Origin: Pseudo-nitzschia pungens
Taxonomy: Eukaryota > Bacillariophyta > Bacillariophyceae > Bacillariales > Bacillariaceae
Assembly: GCA_037355855.1 (NCBI GenBank)
Contig: CM074766.1
Span: forward strand, 2,170,001 to 2,234,000
DNA: 64,000 bases
Direction: 5' to 3'
The notes below the pieces were generated by a model. It was given only the letters and a program-made list of their open reading frames with translations. It was not told where the DNA came from and ran no database searches. The first letter of the stretch is position 1, and the number at the start of each line of letters is the position of its first letter. Of the stretch, positions 39,577 to 51,963 are shown in pieces. Position numbers and translations under genes: made by a program.

Positions 39577-40863
39577 GGCGGAGACGTCGTTGCAATTTGA
39601 TCGGATTACGTTTTTGTGATACAAAGATTGTCGTTGTCCTGTCGGATCCGAGAACGGTAAGATTGCGGTAATGTCTTGAATGCCGTACGAATTATGTTGT
39701 TGTCCCAAAAAATATCCTTAATGGTGTTATCGGAATGCTTCTGAGATTCGGAGCGATGTTTGGTGCCACCAAGTGCAAGAATTAACTGATGGTTTCTTCG
39801 CCGCATGTTTGATGAAGCTCCAACCCGAACCCGAACAAAACAATCCCGTCATTTAAGGGAAGGAATTTTCACGACGTCATGGTCGTACGAAAGGAAAAAA
39901 GAACATTTCTCTTAGCTTCGCAATCAAAGGTGGGAATCAGGGCCAAACACGATGATAAAGTGCGCGTTGTCCGAGTATTCCCCAATGCCTCGGAAGCGTT
40001 GCCACACGTTGCAGAATTCATTTGCGCTGAATTCCTTTCGGTTTCGGGCAGAGTGGATAGCGAAAATCGTTGTTCCGTGGAAAGTTTGTGAAGATCGAAA
40101 AATTGCCGACTCACTCCATCGCGTCGCGAAAATACCCCTTATCATTCCACGCATCTGTTCTCGAAATAGATGATGGTGATTGGATAAATATTGTCCCGAA
40201 AGGAAAGACACCAGCGCGGCGCAAAAAAGAATTGTTGAGATGATTGGATCAATACCGTACGAGTAATGAGTAAGTTAATTATTGTTTTCTGAGGGAACCA
40301 TTCCTAGAGTAAGTTACTGCCTACGCACAATATCGTTCGCCCAACAAAAATGGATTGACTCGGAATTGGCTTGCTGGCAGTCAGCTGTTGGGTGAGTGAG
40401 ATGCTCCTCCTCCTGATAATTAAGGTTAATCTTACTTGAAGCAATGCTGGCGGGCGAGTGAGTGGCAGGGACCAACTAAGGTTACGTACGAGTACTCGTA
40501 CGCTCCAAGAGCTTGTCACGTTATGGTTGAGGTGTAAGGGAAAAGGATTACCGAAACCCAACAACAAGAACAACCTACCGGTAACCTTAGCCAATTCATG
40601 TACTAGTAGGACATAAGGGTTTAGTGGTTAAAGTCATTGCGACACCGTACAACCCAGTACAGTTTCTACACGTTCGTCAGCAGACTACTTTAACACTAAA
40701 CACCCAAAAAACACCCACCCTGTCTCCCCGTCTGTCTGTCTACCATAATTTCGATCAATAGAGGTTCGAATGAGACAAAATTTCGATCACTTTTTTTTGC
40801 TCCGGTCTTCTATTTGCAACAATAATAAAGACAAGTTGCTGTTTGTACAGTTTGATTCTCAAA
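39577..40863. other. Intergenic, no gene recognised
   Basis: Overlapping short frames at 39869-40211 on both strands are mutual shadows with no domain. GTACGAGTACTCGTACG-type palindromic simple sequence near 40483-40503. Confidence 0.45.
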
Positions 40864-41290
40864 AGGTACTCCTCCAATCAATATGAAACTTGGAGGGATT
40901 GTCCTTCTTTATATAATAGAGCTGTCTGAAGCGTTCCGCTTTGAATCGATGGAGTGGGGACCGAGATATTAATTTTTGCCGTAGTTTCAGGTGTTTTTGC
41001 TTACTGTTTTTTGGGGGGAGTGTACTCAGTCTACAGTTCAATTCTTGAAAACGACTCCTCCAATCGATCCGCAAATTAGAGGCCTTGTCCTTCTTGATAT
41101 AATAAAGTTGTACGAAGCCTTCCCAACTGAATCCATGGAGAGGGGTCGGAGATATTAATTTTTGCCGTAGTTTTGACCGGGGAAGTTTTTGGAACAAAAA
41201 AAGATGCAATTTTGCTGCTGCTTGGACGCTTCGTTTCTCTGAACCACAGAGCCCAATCAATCTGAAACTTGGAGAGCTTCTTGCTGTAAT
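40864..41290. repeat. Degenerate tandem repeat, unit about 185 bp
   Basis: The segment CTCCTCCAATCRATNNGNAA ... TGTCCTTCTTNATATAATA ... GGAGATATTAATTTTTGCCGTAGTTT occurs at about 40866-40990 and 41052-41176. A third partial copy starts near 41240 (CCCAATCAATCTGAAACTTGG). Divergence of about 20-25 percent by eye indicates an old duplication. A 133-codon minus-strand frame through it is not called. Confidence 0.75.
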
Positions 41291-42062
41291 AGATAAGATG
41301 GAGACGCTGTAGTATCAGAATTAAGCTGGTGGTGGTTATGGAGCTAGTGGGGGGAGACAGGTTGTGTTGTTGTGGTCATTGAAATGGAGTTTTTTTAAAA
41401 TTTTTTTACCTTATTTTGTGGCCCGGTGTAAGAAAAGGTTCAGCGCGCAATGATAAGCTTATTGGGTAAGGTTTATCATTGGAAAGCTTACGACCTTGCC
41501 ATCTCTGTCATCAGGTATAAATTAGTGTCCAAGCTGATGTCTAAGAGTTATCAGAGTTACAGCAAACAGCAAACAGTGGGGCTTTTGCTGTTGCTTTGGC
41601 TCATAATCTGTATACAAAAAGCAGACGACTTTAAAAATTAAAAAAAAACCTGGACGGACGGACGGACGGATGGATGGATGGATGGATGTTTCATGTACCG
41701 GTAGAAGGAATAAGATTACCGTAGAAGGAACACAGTTCTGCAGTTTTGGCCGATCGATGATGGATGATGGATTGGCATGCGGCATGGCACTCACGATCTT
41801 CTTTGGCACCGCGATTGCGGTTTCCGAGGATCATAAGATCAATGGCTTCCTACTGTACCGTCCCTTCTACTCCGATCGAGTATTCGTACAGTAGCCTGCC
41901 CGCCATTGTCTATTGTGTATTGTGTAGCTCTGCACCGAATCATCGCAAGCGGTTGTTTGCTTTTCTTTTCTTTGCTCTGCTGGTTTCATTTTGCACAAAG
42001 CGACAGCAACAGCACTCCGACCGGAATCATCCGATACGCAACATCACGTCTCTTGACGAGCG
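41291..42062. other. Intergenic with GGAC/GGAT microsatellite
   Basis: About nine GGAC/GGAT tetramers at 41652-41690. No gene is supported before 42063, although the true 5' end of the 2H-phosphoesterase-like gene may lie here. Confidence 0.45.
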
Positions 42063-43668
42063 ATGGACGCCCGCCGTCGCTATCGCATCGCGGCCGCGTC
42101 GTTGTTTTGGTTGTTTGCGTTTCGATCACGAGGCAAGAGTCCACCCGGGTATGTCGTGCGGGGATGGCTCCCGGATCGCGGCGTCGGTGGCAGCTTTATC
42201 ATGGGCAGGAACAGGAACAGGAGAAGGAGCAGCCGCTGCCGTGGCGTTGGACCACGGTGCGGAACGGGAGAATTCGACAGCGCTCTCGGCGTTGATTGCA
42301 GCTGCTACCGCAGGAACACGCGATTTTCGGTGTTGTCATCGTCGTCGTTCTCCTGCCTGTGTTGCACGAGGGATTCGGCGGCATCACTCCACGGAAACGC
42401 GAACGTTCCACCAATTCTCGCGATCGACGAGCACGAAGAAGGTAGAGACGGCAATGAAACGTCAGAACACGACACGTTCCGATCGCCGGAATCATCCCTC
42501 GCATCGGCAGCAGAACCATCCGCGTTAGGAGTATTGCAAACAACAACCGGCACCGGGACAATCCCGCCCAACGCAAACAAAAAAAGCCATTCCCTCTCGG
42601 TGTGCCTGGTGCCCCCGTCCCGCGGTCAAATCCGAAGAAATTCTCGCGGTGACGACGGTTTAGATGACGTTGTCGACGTCGAACACCTCTGGGAGGCACT
42701 CACGGAGATGCGCCGAAGCCTGCGCGATCCGGGATTCTTTCGGTGGCCGCCACACATCAACCTGTTGTATCCATTTGTCTGCGAGGAGATCGATGAGGAC
42801 GAGGACGAGGACGAGGTACGAGGACGCCGATGATGGCACAAATGTCCGAAGCAATCAAAGCGACGGGCGGCTCGCCAAGCTCCGCAGGGCGGCCAGGGTC
42901 GTCGATCCGTTCTGGGTCACCCTGGATCTCGATCCGGAAACCTTTGGAACCTTTGGCGACGCCACACGGGGGGTCTTGTGGGTTCCGCCCCGTGGCCAGC
43001 ACCGGAGCCGCTCGTCCGATCCCATCGCCGAGCTGCAAGCCCTGCTGGAAGTCGAGTTTCCCGTGTGCTCGGAGTCCCTCAAGGACCGGAGCTTTGTGCC
43101 ACACATGAGCCTGTCGTCGAAATTCGATTCGCTCGAGGGGGCTCGTTCCGCGGCCAAATCCCTGGCGGAGGCACGCGCCGGTTCCACCGAGGGTACTCTC
43201 GTTTCGTTCTGGTGCAAGGAGTTTTACCTTCTGGAACGCGACGGACATGGCGGGCAGTTTCGAAAGCGGGCAACCATTGCGCTGGGATCTTCTTCTCGTG
43301 GCGACAGCTATGACGACGACGACGAGGACGGAATCCGACTACACGATCCCCCGCAGCATTTTCCGAGCATGCCGACGGTTGAGGAAGCCTGGGTTCGCGA
43401 GGAATACCGACTCCTCCGGGCTCGTCGCAAGCACAACTCCCGGACAAACCTCCGCAAGCGGGGGAGCGGGGGAAGGAGCTACCGGGCCCGGAGGCGATGG
43501 AAGAAAGAGCAACAACAGCTGCAGCAACAGAAACAACAGACAAATTCAGAGGGTGCCAATGCCCCACTCTGGCACGACACGGCCAGCATCGTGGCCCGGA
43601 AACGAGCCGAACGCACGGCGCGGCGAGCACAAATAATGGCGAGCACAAATAATGGAAGCGCAACATAA
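42063..43668 (+). CDS. 2H phosphoesterase-like protein (2'-5' RNA ligase superfamily), two frames joined
   Basis: The conserved halves lie in two frames. The first (42063 to about 42815) ends with SVCLVPP, RDPGFFRWPPHINLLYPFV and an acidic run; the second (from about 42880 to 43668) has VVDPFWVTLDLDPETFGTFG, LWVPP and FVPHMSLSSKF. Together they carry the paired His-x-(Ser/Thr) boxes of the 2H superfamily, the first as HIN. A 64-bp GT-AG intron (42816-42879) would join them as DEDE|LRRAARVVDPFW; alternatively one extra G near 42816 is a frameshift. After the domain comes a basic Arg/Gln-rich tail. The first 150 residues are low complexity and the start is uncertain. The family acts on RNA 2',3'-cyclic or 2'-5' bonds; the substrate here is unknown. 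Confidence 0.6.
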
Positions 43669-44867
43669 CGACCGCAGAAAGGTGTTGTCACAGGATTTAA
43701 TCCTTCGGAGTCGCAATATCTCTGGTCTGGGGACGAAAAACTGTGAATGTACCTTGCCTCCTTTGACAGGTATTTTCTGTGCACGGGAACATCGTATTGT
43801 CATTGTGGATCCAGACCAAGCACCCAACGCCATTGAAACAATTGGAACACGTGTTCAATACCGTTCAAGATCGTCTCGATGTGCTTGTCGCATTGTGGAT
43901 GGGGTCTTCGGCACACACGGGGATGGGGTTGCAGATACCTTTTCACTCGTAATATCGTAGGTTACGAACTCGAGTGAGAAGAATGAAATGATTGCTTTGA
44001 CGAATGAGTCAGTGATTGACTCACTGATTGAAGAGGCACCTTTCAAACAGACAACGTTCCGAATAGTACGGTATACTGGTCTACAAATCAAAAGGGGATA
44101 TTACAGTGAAATAGTACCAGTTCACCATTCTGAACCATTAAAATCAGGATTGACCTGGCACTGTACCAGTCAAACAGTCCAATTTTCATGGTTGAACAGT
44201 ATCAATATGCCATTCTGAACTCTATCCACGACTTGGATTGAACCAGTAATTGGCAGTACTACCGGTACCTGTCACTACTCGCCTTGAAATAGAGCTAACA
44301 CTCTACTCTACAATGCTCTATTCACTTTTATTCGCCTTTGCTTATTCTTCTTTGTAGTAAGCTCACGAATAATAGAGGACGAGGGGCCAAAAATGGGGTG
44401 TTTTTCGACTTACAGCTTCGGGCTGGCCTCGCCGCATTATGATTCATACCGGAGGGTATGTATGTACGTGTACCGGTACAAAGAATTTTTTTTCAACGGT
44501 CAAAATGCTATCACTCCTGTGTTTTAAGGTTACTTACCGTTGGGATGTTTGAAGAAAATACGGTATCAAAATGTCTACACTCATGAAAATGAGTCAACTT
44601 CTTGGATTTACACACAGAACAGCTAACGAAGGAAGGCCAAAGCTACGGTATGGATGTAAGGTTTTCCGCAAGTCATCGATTTCAATCTTCACGAACAAGT
44701 TGGAACTTGCTTTGAGGAGGTTTCAGTTGCTGGGGGGATGTATTTGGTCCGATATTAAGGAATCCAGAATCAATCATCTTCGAAAGACGTAAGGTTAATT
44801 CGTCCACAAACCAGAAACAAAAATCGGAACATTCTTTTGTATCATTAGCAAGAGGCACTGGCTAAGA
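43669..44867. other. Intergenic, no gene recognised
   Basis: No supported gene; short frames only. ACCGGTAC-type simple motifs near 44263-44270 and 44470-44480. Confidence 0.5.
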
Positions 44868-46521
44868 GTGAAGATGGTCGGAAAAAATGCTGTCTTCCTC
44901 TTTTTTCTCGCGGCATACCTCCTTTCTCTATTGCAAGTTCACTTCATTAGAGAGGAAAATCTTTGCTTGACAGCTGCATCTTTTGAAACCAACGTCAAGG
45001 GAAGCTTCACACCATCGGTTCTTTCCGTCTCGAAATCTTCAGCCACAAGCAAGAATGGAATTGCACACTCGGGATTACCAATGACACTTGTGATTTATTT
45101 TCCCCAGTACCATCGAGAACCCCTCAACGACAGAAACTGGGGCGAAAACTTCACAGATTGGGATTCATTGCGGCGTACTCGCAGGTCCAACAGACTACGT
45201 CAAACGATCCCAAGACCCCTCTCACCAAAAAGAGCGGCAGCTCTAAAATCAAGGGACGAGCTCAACGATTTACCACCGCAACTTGGGTATTATGATCTAG
45301 AAGACACTGAACCACGACATATCCAAGGAATTTTGGCCAAGAAATATGGCATCGATGGCTTCATCTATCATCACTATTGGTTTTATGACGAAAGCCACCG
45401 GGGACCGAATCTGGCAAAGCCACTGGAAAACATGTTGAAGGACGGCCATCCTGACGTGCCCTTCCTTTTAAATTGGTGCGCGGTAAAATGGGTGAATGTA
45501 TGGATGGGCAAGGCAATTTTTCAAACCTACTCGCACAAGGAAGTACCACCCAATCATTCTTCAGGAGCAATTTTTCAACGCTACACAAGAAATGATATAC
45601 GAACACTACCTTTGGTTGAAACCATTTTTCGAGCATCCGAATTACATCCGTGTCAATGGCGAACCTGCGTTTATGTTATATTTCTACGATGACAGGGCAT
45701 TGCCCATCTTGGAATCCCTGCGAAAGTTTGCAATGGAGGATGGGTTTTCGGGATTGCATTTCATTGTGGGACGCTCATCTCATCCCGAAGAACTTTACGA
45801 TACATCGCACCTAGACAATGAGCTATCAACAATGATGATGAAAAAAGCGCAAACTAAAGATCGCGTTGACCCGACTAAAACGGAATCGAGGACCAAAAGC
45901 ATATTAGGCGCATTATCAAGCTTCTCTGGCAACTCTTTGTCCTCGTTGTTGCAACTCAACATATCTAAAGGGGAAGAATGGGAAAATGAAGAACAAACGT
46001 GGAATTACAACCCTTTCAATCAGACCATGACATACCCTTATCCATTGAAGTATATTACTCGTCCCTTCGAGAATCCTGCTTGGTGTACAGATCCCACCAG
46101 AGTTCCGGAACACGATATTCATTCTCATCATCCTGAAATTATCGGAGTCATAACCGCCTTCGACAACACTCCGCGCCGGAGAAGCAAGGGCGCTACGATA
46201 TGGAACACCGGTCTAAATGGTACCGTATCTGCGTCCCCGAAAGATACAATCCAACGCTTCGCAAAAAGTTATTCCTCAGCCCTTTATTATCAAAAATGCT
46301 GTATCGATGTGGCTAGGTTCCGGCAGCAAGGGAAGCAGAGTATCAGTACAGGGTTCGAATTGAATCCCCTGGAGACCAACGATAGGTTCGTTGCAATCAA
46401 CGCTATGAACGAATGGGCAGAAGGGATGACCATTGAACCAAGCAATGTGTACGGATACCTTTGGCTAGAAACTATCAAGAACGTTCAAGAAACGGTAGAG
46501 AAACAATCTTGCGTCTTCTAA
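44868..46521 (+). CDS. WbsX / GH99-like glycan-processing enzyme, with an apparent frameshift
   Basis: The N-terminus (1-25) has a membrane anchor (AVFLFFLAAYLLSLL) as in type II Golgi enzymes. The catalytic region starts PMTLVIYFPQYHREPLNDRNWGENFTDW, with LGYYDLEDTEPRHIQGILAKKYGIDGFIYHHYWF, DVPFLLNWCA, YIRVNGEPAFMLY and FVAINAMNEWAEGMTIEPS. These are the ordered motifs of the WbsX family (glycosyltransferase WbsX / GH99-like). The frame changes once: the first frame is correct to about GKAIF (45516) and the second from KPTRTRKYHPIILQEQ. The switch falls on T5 at 45517-45521, where one T too many would explain it. This is either a sequencing error or an inactivating indel. The predicted length of about 550 residues exceeds bacterial WbsX because of a Ser-rich insert (about residues 310-370). 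Confidence 0.75.
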
Positions 46522-47139
46522 GAAACTTATGGACTGACTCAATTGTCAACAGTGCTTGGTTGTGAAGATGACACAATGTCAGAAGTTGATTGCCAGACTA
46601 GGTAACACTTTTTTTTTTGCTATATAATTGGAGCTATAGCTTTGGTGAATTGCTTCACGATTTTTGCTGATGACACCGCAAAGAAGACAATCAATGGAAG
46701 GAAAGTGTGCGAATTTCGCACATTCTGTAAAATCATCCCTACGGCTCTTTATCACTTCTTGGATTTATTTTTCACAATTGACAGCCACGATGTAATGATT
46801 TGTTTTATCTTTGAAATTTTTAACATTGAGACCATCATCGATGGTTTTTCGTTCTTGTGGTGCTTCCGTGCGTTGAATGTTTCGTTCCCAGCAGAACATG
46901 CACAGCATATACCTCTCTTTGGGATGTGGTTTGGAAGATAAGGCGATCCAGTGGCAAGAAATGAACATCATCGAAGATAGAGATTTTAATGAATCGAATT
47001 TGCGTATCTTACCCTGAATCTGCAATAGGTTGGCAGCATTGCCTGCTTCCACGATATTAAGATGGAGATTGTTCATAAAGATGCTGAAGCATGGTTTGTA
47101 GTACAGCGCTGAACAGTGCTAAGTGTTTACGATACAAGA
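46522..47139. other. Intergenic, no gene recognised
   Basis: AT-rich; no gene is supported. A 99-codon hydrophobic frame at 46642 (plus) has no domain. Confidence 0.45.
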
Positions 47140-47396
47140 CAGCGAGGCGCTGTCACACTACAGAGCTGAGTGCTTTGCTCAGCTCCCTCCACTATTCTTT
47201 TTCCTTTAAAATAAGACACCTATCAAGCCCTCCCCTTTTGATGATCCCGATGCACCTCTAGGAGAGTATCTTGTAGTAACTGAGTGTATGCAATAGCGTT
47301 CGAACAGTATCTTCTGTAGTCTCACTATATGCCAGGACTCCGTCCTATCCTGTTGTTATTGCTATCCCTCTTTTGCTGACGAGCGAATATCATTAC
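47140..47396 (+). mobile_element. Diverged LTR fragment (plus orientation)
   Basis: Aligns to the last 330 bases of the 24642-25552 LTR: GCTGTCAC, ACAGAGCTGAG, GCTCAGCTCC, ACCTATCA-GCCCTCC, GCACCTCTAGG, TGTATGCAATAG, GCCAGGACT and GCTGACGAGCGAATATCATTACA at the end, with roughly 75-80 percent identity by eye. It is an older relic or solo LTR end. Confidence 0.75.
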
Positions 47397-47666
47397 ATTC
47401 CAAAGGAGGAGGGTTTGGCATAGTACAGAAATCAGATAAAAGAAAAGGACGTAGCTGGTACTGTAGTGATCGGATACAGGACTTTGATGTCTAGGACTTT
47501 CACTGACTAAGAACATGGGGGAATTGTTGGGATTGTGAGATTCCCCGATGACAGCCTCTGGGAGGATCCTTGTGCTGGGAGGTGTCAAGGCCCTCTTGTT
47601 GATGCTTGAGCGTGACGGAAGGGGTGTCATTTATTAGTGAGTGGAGGAGCATGTTCCCAATGGAAA

Positions 47667-47926
47667 ATGGAAAAATTTACGGATGCGTGGCACAACTAAC
47701 AAAACCTGCACCTTAGAATTTTTTTTGTATTTGTTTTTAACTAACAAACACTAGTTAAAATACCTTAACTTCAGATAGTAATAACTCAATCAAAAATCAA
47801 TCCTAATCTTTATTTCAAATATCTGCATTATGGTTTGAAGTGTTGTAAACAAGAATATTCAATAAAAACGAGGTTTTGAACGAGTCTAAAATCATCTATT
47901 ACTGATACAAGGTAGTAGGCCATTTG
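47667..47926 (+). repeat. Dispersed repeat, copy 2 (uninterrupted)
   Basis: Unbroken counterpart of 24416-24641 plus 34501-34545, with GAGTCTAAAATCATC at the point where copy 1 carries the copia insertion. It lacks coding potential; the family origin is unknown. Confidence 0.8.
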
Positions 47927-49270
47927 TAGGGTTTTTCGCGGAAGATACCCTGACGTTCGAAAATTATTTATTTGAAGTAAGGCTTAATTTAGCATGATAG
48001 CCACTAATGTTACTATTTATTTGGTCGGATAGTGAGGCAACACAATCTGTCACTCCGACGTGATCCATTTTGGTTTTTGACGGGTACGTAAGGCTTAGTT
48101 CGTAATACCGGTAGAATAATTATTAATCTTATCATGATGTCTTCTTTATGTGGGAGGAAGCACCGGTAAGGTTACGTACAATACCTGCTATTATTTACTG
48201 TAATGAAAAATTTCGATGTTCGCACAACTGTAATTACTCACACCTCATGTTCTTTGAGGCCCAATCGGAACGAAACGTAGATTTCTTGTATTCTTCGTAC
48301 AAATGCATAGATCGCCATCATTTTGAAACCAGATGCTACGAAAGAACGTCTTCGTGCAATACGGTACAGTATCTATTTTTCTTATTTAAGAAAAAAAACT
48401 ACGACTTAGTCGTGGCTACATCTTGTATTGTATTCTTTTTGATTCCTGATTATTTTCATACAGAGGGGAACTAATAATCTATTTGGCAAGAGAAGTGCCT
48501 TAAAATATTTTTTTTTGGGGGATTCAAATCTCATCAATCGAAGAACATAATTGAATAATTGAACAGCACCGAATTGCATTGCTCATTTAGTAAATACGAT
48601 GTTCTGGTAAGATTTACCGTGTCATAGATTATCGAAAAGTGGAAGGATTGGCAGATGAACTCTTCGAAAAGAATGAATCATATTATCACTGTACGTTATT
48701 AAGAGCTGTGAACAAAGTTCTATTTCTTCTGTAGTCTCGGCAAGCAAGAAAATACCGAATAATAATAGTCCTTCCCCATTCTCGCCAATTCAGTACTTAA
48801 GCTTTCAAAGTTAATAAACGCAACCTGTTGTTACAAATAAACCTTATTTTCTATTAGGACTATCATAGGAGAAGTAAGGATTATGGTCATACTCCGAACT
48901 ACACGAAGTCCTGACGAGACGTGAGACATCGTTGCCTTAAGTGGTCAAATGTTACTTAATGTAATGCCATCGACAGAATGCATCTTTTATCTTTTCGCTT
49001 CCTCTCGAACACTTGTACAAAAGGAAAGCGACTCGCACTCAAAAAGAAAGTCAGCTCTAACAGTCTAATGCAGTTGCTAGCTTCGGGGTATCAAACTTGT
49101 TGCGTATCACTGTTTGGTCGTATTAGGCAGGTATCGGCTGTAGCTTGTGCCCAAGGATCTTACTGTGCCGTTTGCGAAGAGTAAAGCGCCATCATCAGTA
49201 ATTCACTTTCACAAAATACTTACGGATGGTAAAGAAGTAGCGATTAGACCAATCCCGATATTGCATCATC
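47927..49270. other. Intergenic, no gene recognised
   Basis: AT-rich 1.3 kb without a supported gene. It includes the upstream region of the gene starting at 49271. Confidence 0.5.
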
Positions 49271-51235
49271 ATGGCTCCCAACATCGACTACAACGCACGA
49301 TACAAGCATGATGTGGAGGACATTATCCGGGAGGATATGAAGGGCATGGATCCAAAAGCCGTGGATGAGCTCCTAATAAAAAATATGTTGTCACTTTCCG
49401 TCAAAGATCGAAACGATATTCAGGAGGAGATACATGGCGTGAAGTGTTTGGCAGTGGAAGAAACCCCGGAATTGATTGAGCAATCCTTGAAGAGAATAGC
49501 GATTGAGCTCGAAAAAATACCAGATGATAAGAAGCAGGCATATTTAAAGAGCAAGAATCGACCACTACAATCGTCGAAAAGGTCAGAGCAAGAACGCATA
49601 TTTGAAGAATTGCACCCCGAGCTGAACGGGCCCATGGATGATCAACTACATACCACGTACTCATCTTACATCCACGGGGATGAATTCCGGCTGCGATTTT
49701 TGCGATGCGATTGCTTTGACAGCGTAAAGGCTGCAAAACGGCTGGTTAATTTTCTCGAGCTTCTTTTGGACTTGTTTGGAGACGATGCCTTGCGAAGACC
49801 CATTTCCTTATCTGATTTCACCAAAGAAGAATTGAGGCACATGCGGAAGGGAATGATCCAATTGCTGCCTTATCGTGATCGAAGCGGCAGACGAATTGTA
49901 GTTTTCTTTCCGGATGAAGAGCGATCGCAGATTCCCCCTTTCACCAAGGTGAGTACCGGACTGTATTTTGTTGAATAGCATCATTATTTGTTTCTTTGGA
50001 CTTCCCAGCCCTTTTCACATATATTGTCTTGTTTCTGACATGATGGAACTGACGTTGCTTCTTCAAATAAATTCGAAAAAATCCAGGCTAAAATAACCAT
50101 GTATATGGGGTGGGTGGCTGGATCCAACGATGTTATAACTCAACGAAAGGGACTCATTGTAATGGCCTGGTACGATAGTTCTTTTGTGGAACAAAATCAA
50201 CCCTGGAAAATCAAATATAAATTTTATCAGATGACTTCCACGCGAATAAGTGCTATTCACTTTTGCAGTCCTGATACGCCGCACTACCGAATACGGCGAG
50301 CTGTCGCAACAATGAGGTGTGGGGACGAACACAGATCCAAGGTTATCTTTAGTTTGGGTGAATCTGTTGAGGTTCATTACAAACTTCAAAGCTACGGAAT
50401 TCCCACTGAGCACATACCAATTTCATGGACGGGAAAAGTGAAAATCCAATACCTCAAGCAGTGGATGCGGATCCGACAGGCCATCGAATGCACCGATGTT
50501 CAACACGACACAAGCAACAGTGAAGGTAGCGACAGCTCCTCTTCCTTGACATCTTGTGCCATCATAGAATGCCCGCAGTTTGATGACGTGGTCTTTCGGC
50601 AGGGCACTTCTGGAGTTTGTCATCCGGGAAACGTAAAGTTTCGCAGCTTGATCGAATCAATATTGCTCCAAGAAAATGAGTCGCAACGAATGCAAAAGCA
50701 ACTCCTGAATTTACTTCAACAAGATCAACACGACAAAAAAAAGAAAAGGAAGATAAAAATTAAAATCAAAAGGCCAAAGCAACTCGCCCTGGACATTTAC
50801 GAGGAACGGCTACGAAGCAGTAGCAAAGCTGGCCGTTACTTGATCTGGAACAACGACAAGGGGTGGTGGAACGAAATAATTGATAAGGAACAGATTTTGA
50901 TGAAGATCGAGTATATGGTCCGCGAGTTTCAAAAACTATCCTTCAAGTCAACCAACAAATCAACATCCGTTCGCAAAAAGGAAAGCCGGAAAGAGACAAA
51001 AATTATTAGCTTACGGAGCGAGACGAATTTGTTTCAAGCGCAAGATGGAGGTCCGTTTACACTCAGCAGCTGTTGCAGCTTTAATTCCGATGTTGATGAC
51101 GATAATAGCAAGAAACGACAAAGAGTGAGCACAGTCAGTTTCAGCAGCCTCGAAGACGGTGATTTTGGTGTAACGGAAACGAACAAGCGTCAGGCGGAAT
51201 GCATCGATTTTACTTTTTCGGCTTGTCTAACGTAG
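49271..51235 (+). CDS. CRAL-TRIO-like plus DUF6824 fusion protein
   Basis: Two exons, 49271-49948 and 50087-51235 (608 residues), joined FTK|AKITMYMGW across a 138-bp GT-AG intron, phase 0. Residues about 130-330 resemble a Sec14/CRAL-TRIO lipid-binding fold as found in many diatom proteins: EFRLRFLRCDCFDSVKAAKR, PYRDRSGRRIVVFF and RKGLIVMAWYDSS. Residues about 388-515 fit DUF6824: DDVVFRQGTSGVCHPGNVKF (the conserved DV-G-G--HPGN motif), then ALDIYEERLRSSSKAGRYL and KGWWNEIIDKEQILMKIEYM. A Lys/Arg-rich segment (KKKKRKIKIKIKR) between them could be a nuclear signal. The DUF6824 function is unknown, and the lipid-binding role is inferred from the fold. No signal peptide. Confidence 0.75.
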
Positions 51236-51963
51236 AGTAGCGATAGGAGATCAAGGATTGCTGAATTATAAACATGAGCGCATGCACATACACACGCACA
51301 CGCATATATAGATGGTAGCAAAAGGCAGAATCTCAGTGCGTCAAATCCAGTGCGGTCGCGTTCCTTCCGCAATACGCAAAAATGTCAAAAGATGACAAAT
51401 CACATCAGAGCAATCTGTAACGATACGCTGGAGCTATGTTGCATGACGCTTTCACTATGTCTTTTCTGTGTCTTTTCTTGTAATAGATGTCGTTGCGTCC
51501 GATCATAGTTTGATTCTTCCGGAGAGCCATACAGAAAATACCACGTTATGATGGCATTGACACTACCTTGTACAGTACAGGTAGTAGCAATTTGTGGAAC
51601 TTGCTCGCATCCTGATGTTGAGAGAAGGTTCACTTGACAATCAAAGATTGCCTGGAATCAATTGAAAAGTTGTATTCGAACACATCTCCAGTTCGATCCA
51701 TCAAAAGTTGAGGTAATGTATAAGGTGGTTGTGCCTCATGCACCGAAGGATCAACATTTCCACCATTCGATAAAATGTGTCGGTTTGTTTCTCAAAAAAC
51801 AGATGGTCGAAGTTGACGATTCCCTCATTGTCAAAAGAATCCATATTTGTGATCATTTCGCTACTAGAGACTGTCGGATCCTCAAAAATAGTTGAAGAGG
51901 GCCGTTCCCGTCGCTGGGACTCTGCTTCTCCGATGGCTTTCCGGACTCGAGGAAGATCGTCCT
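51236..51963. other. Intergenic / possible 3' part of the minus-strand FUSC-like gene
   Basis: The minus-strand frame ending at 51701 reads DDLPRVRKAIGEAESQ and FDHLFFEKQTDTFYRMVEM, which looks like protein and lies directly after the FUSC-like stop at 51964 in another frame. It may be its C-terminus after an indel. The rest (51236-51700) shows nothing except (AC)n near 51286-51302. Confidence 0.35.

Noticed and set aside
39067..39600. 177-codon plus-strand ORF opposite the BTB gene
   Set aside because: Complement of the conserved BTB coding region; Val/Gly/Asp-rich shadow without domain.
42199..43666. Minus-strand ORFs up to 195 codons opposite the 2H phosphoesterase gene
   Set aside because: High-GC shadow frames; the plus strand carries the conserved His boxes.
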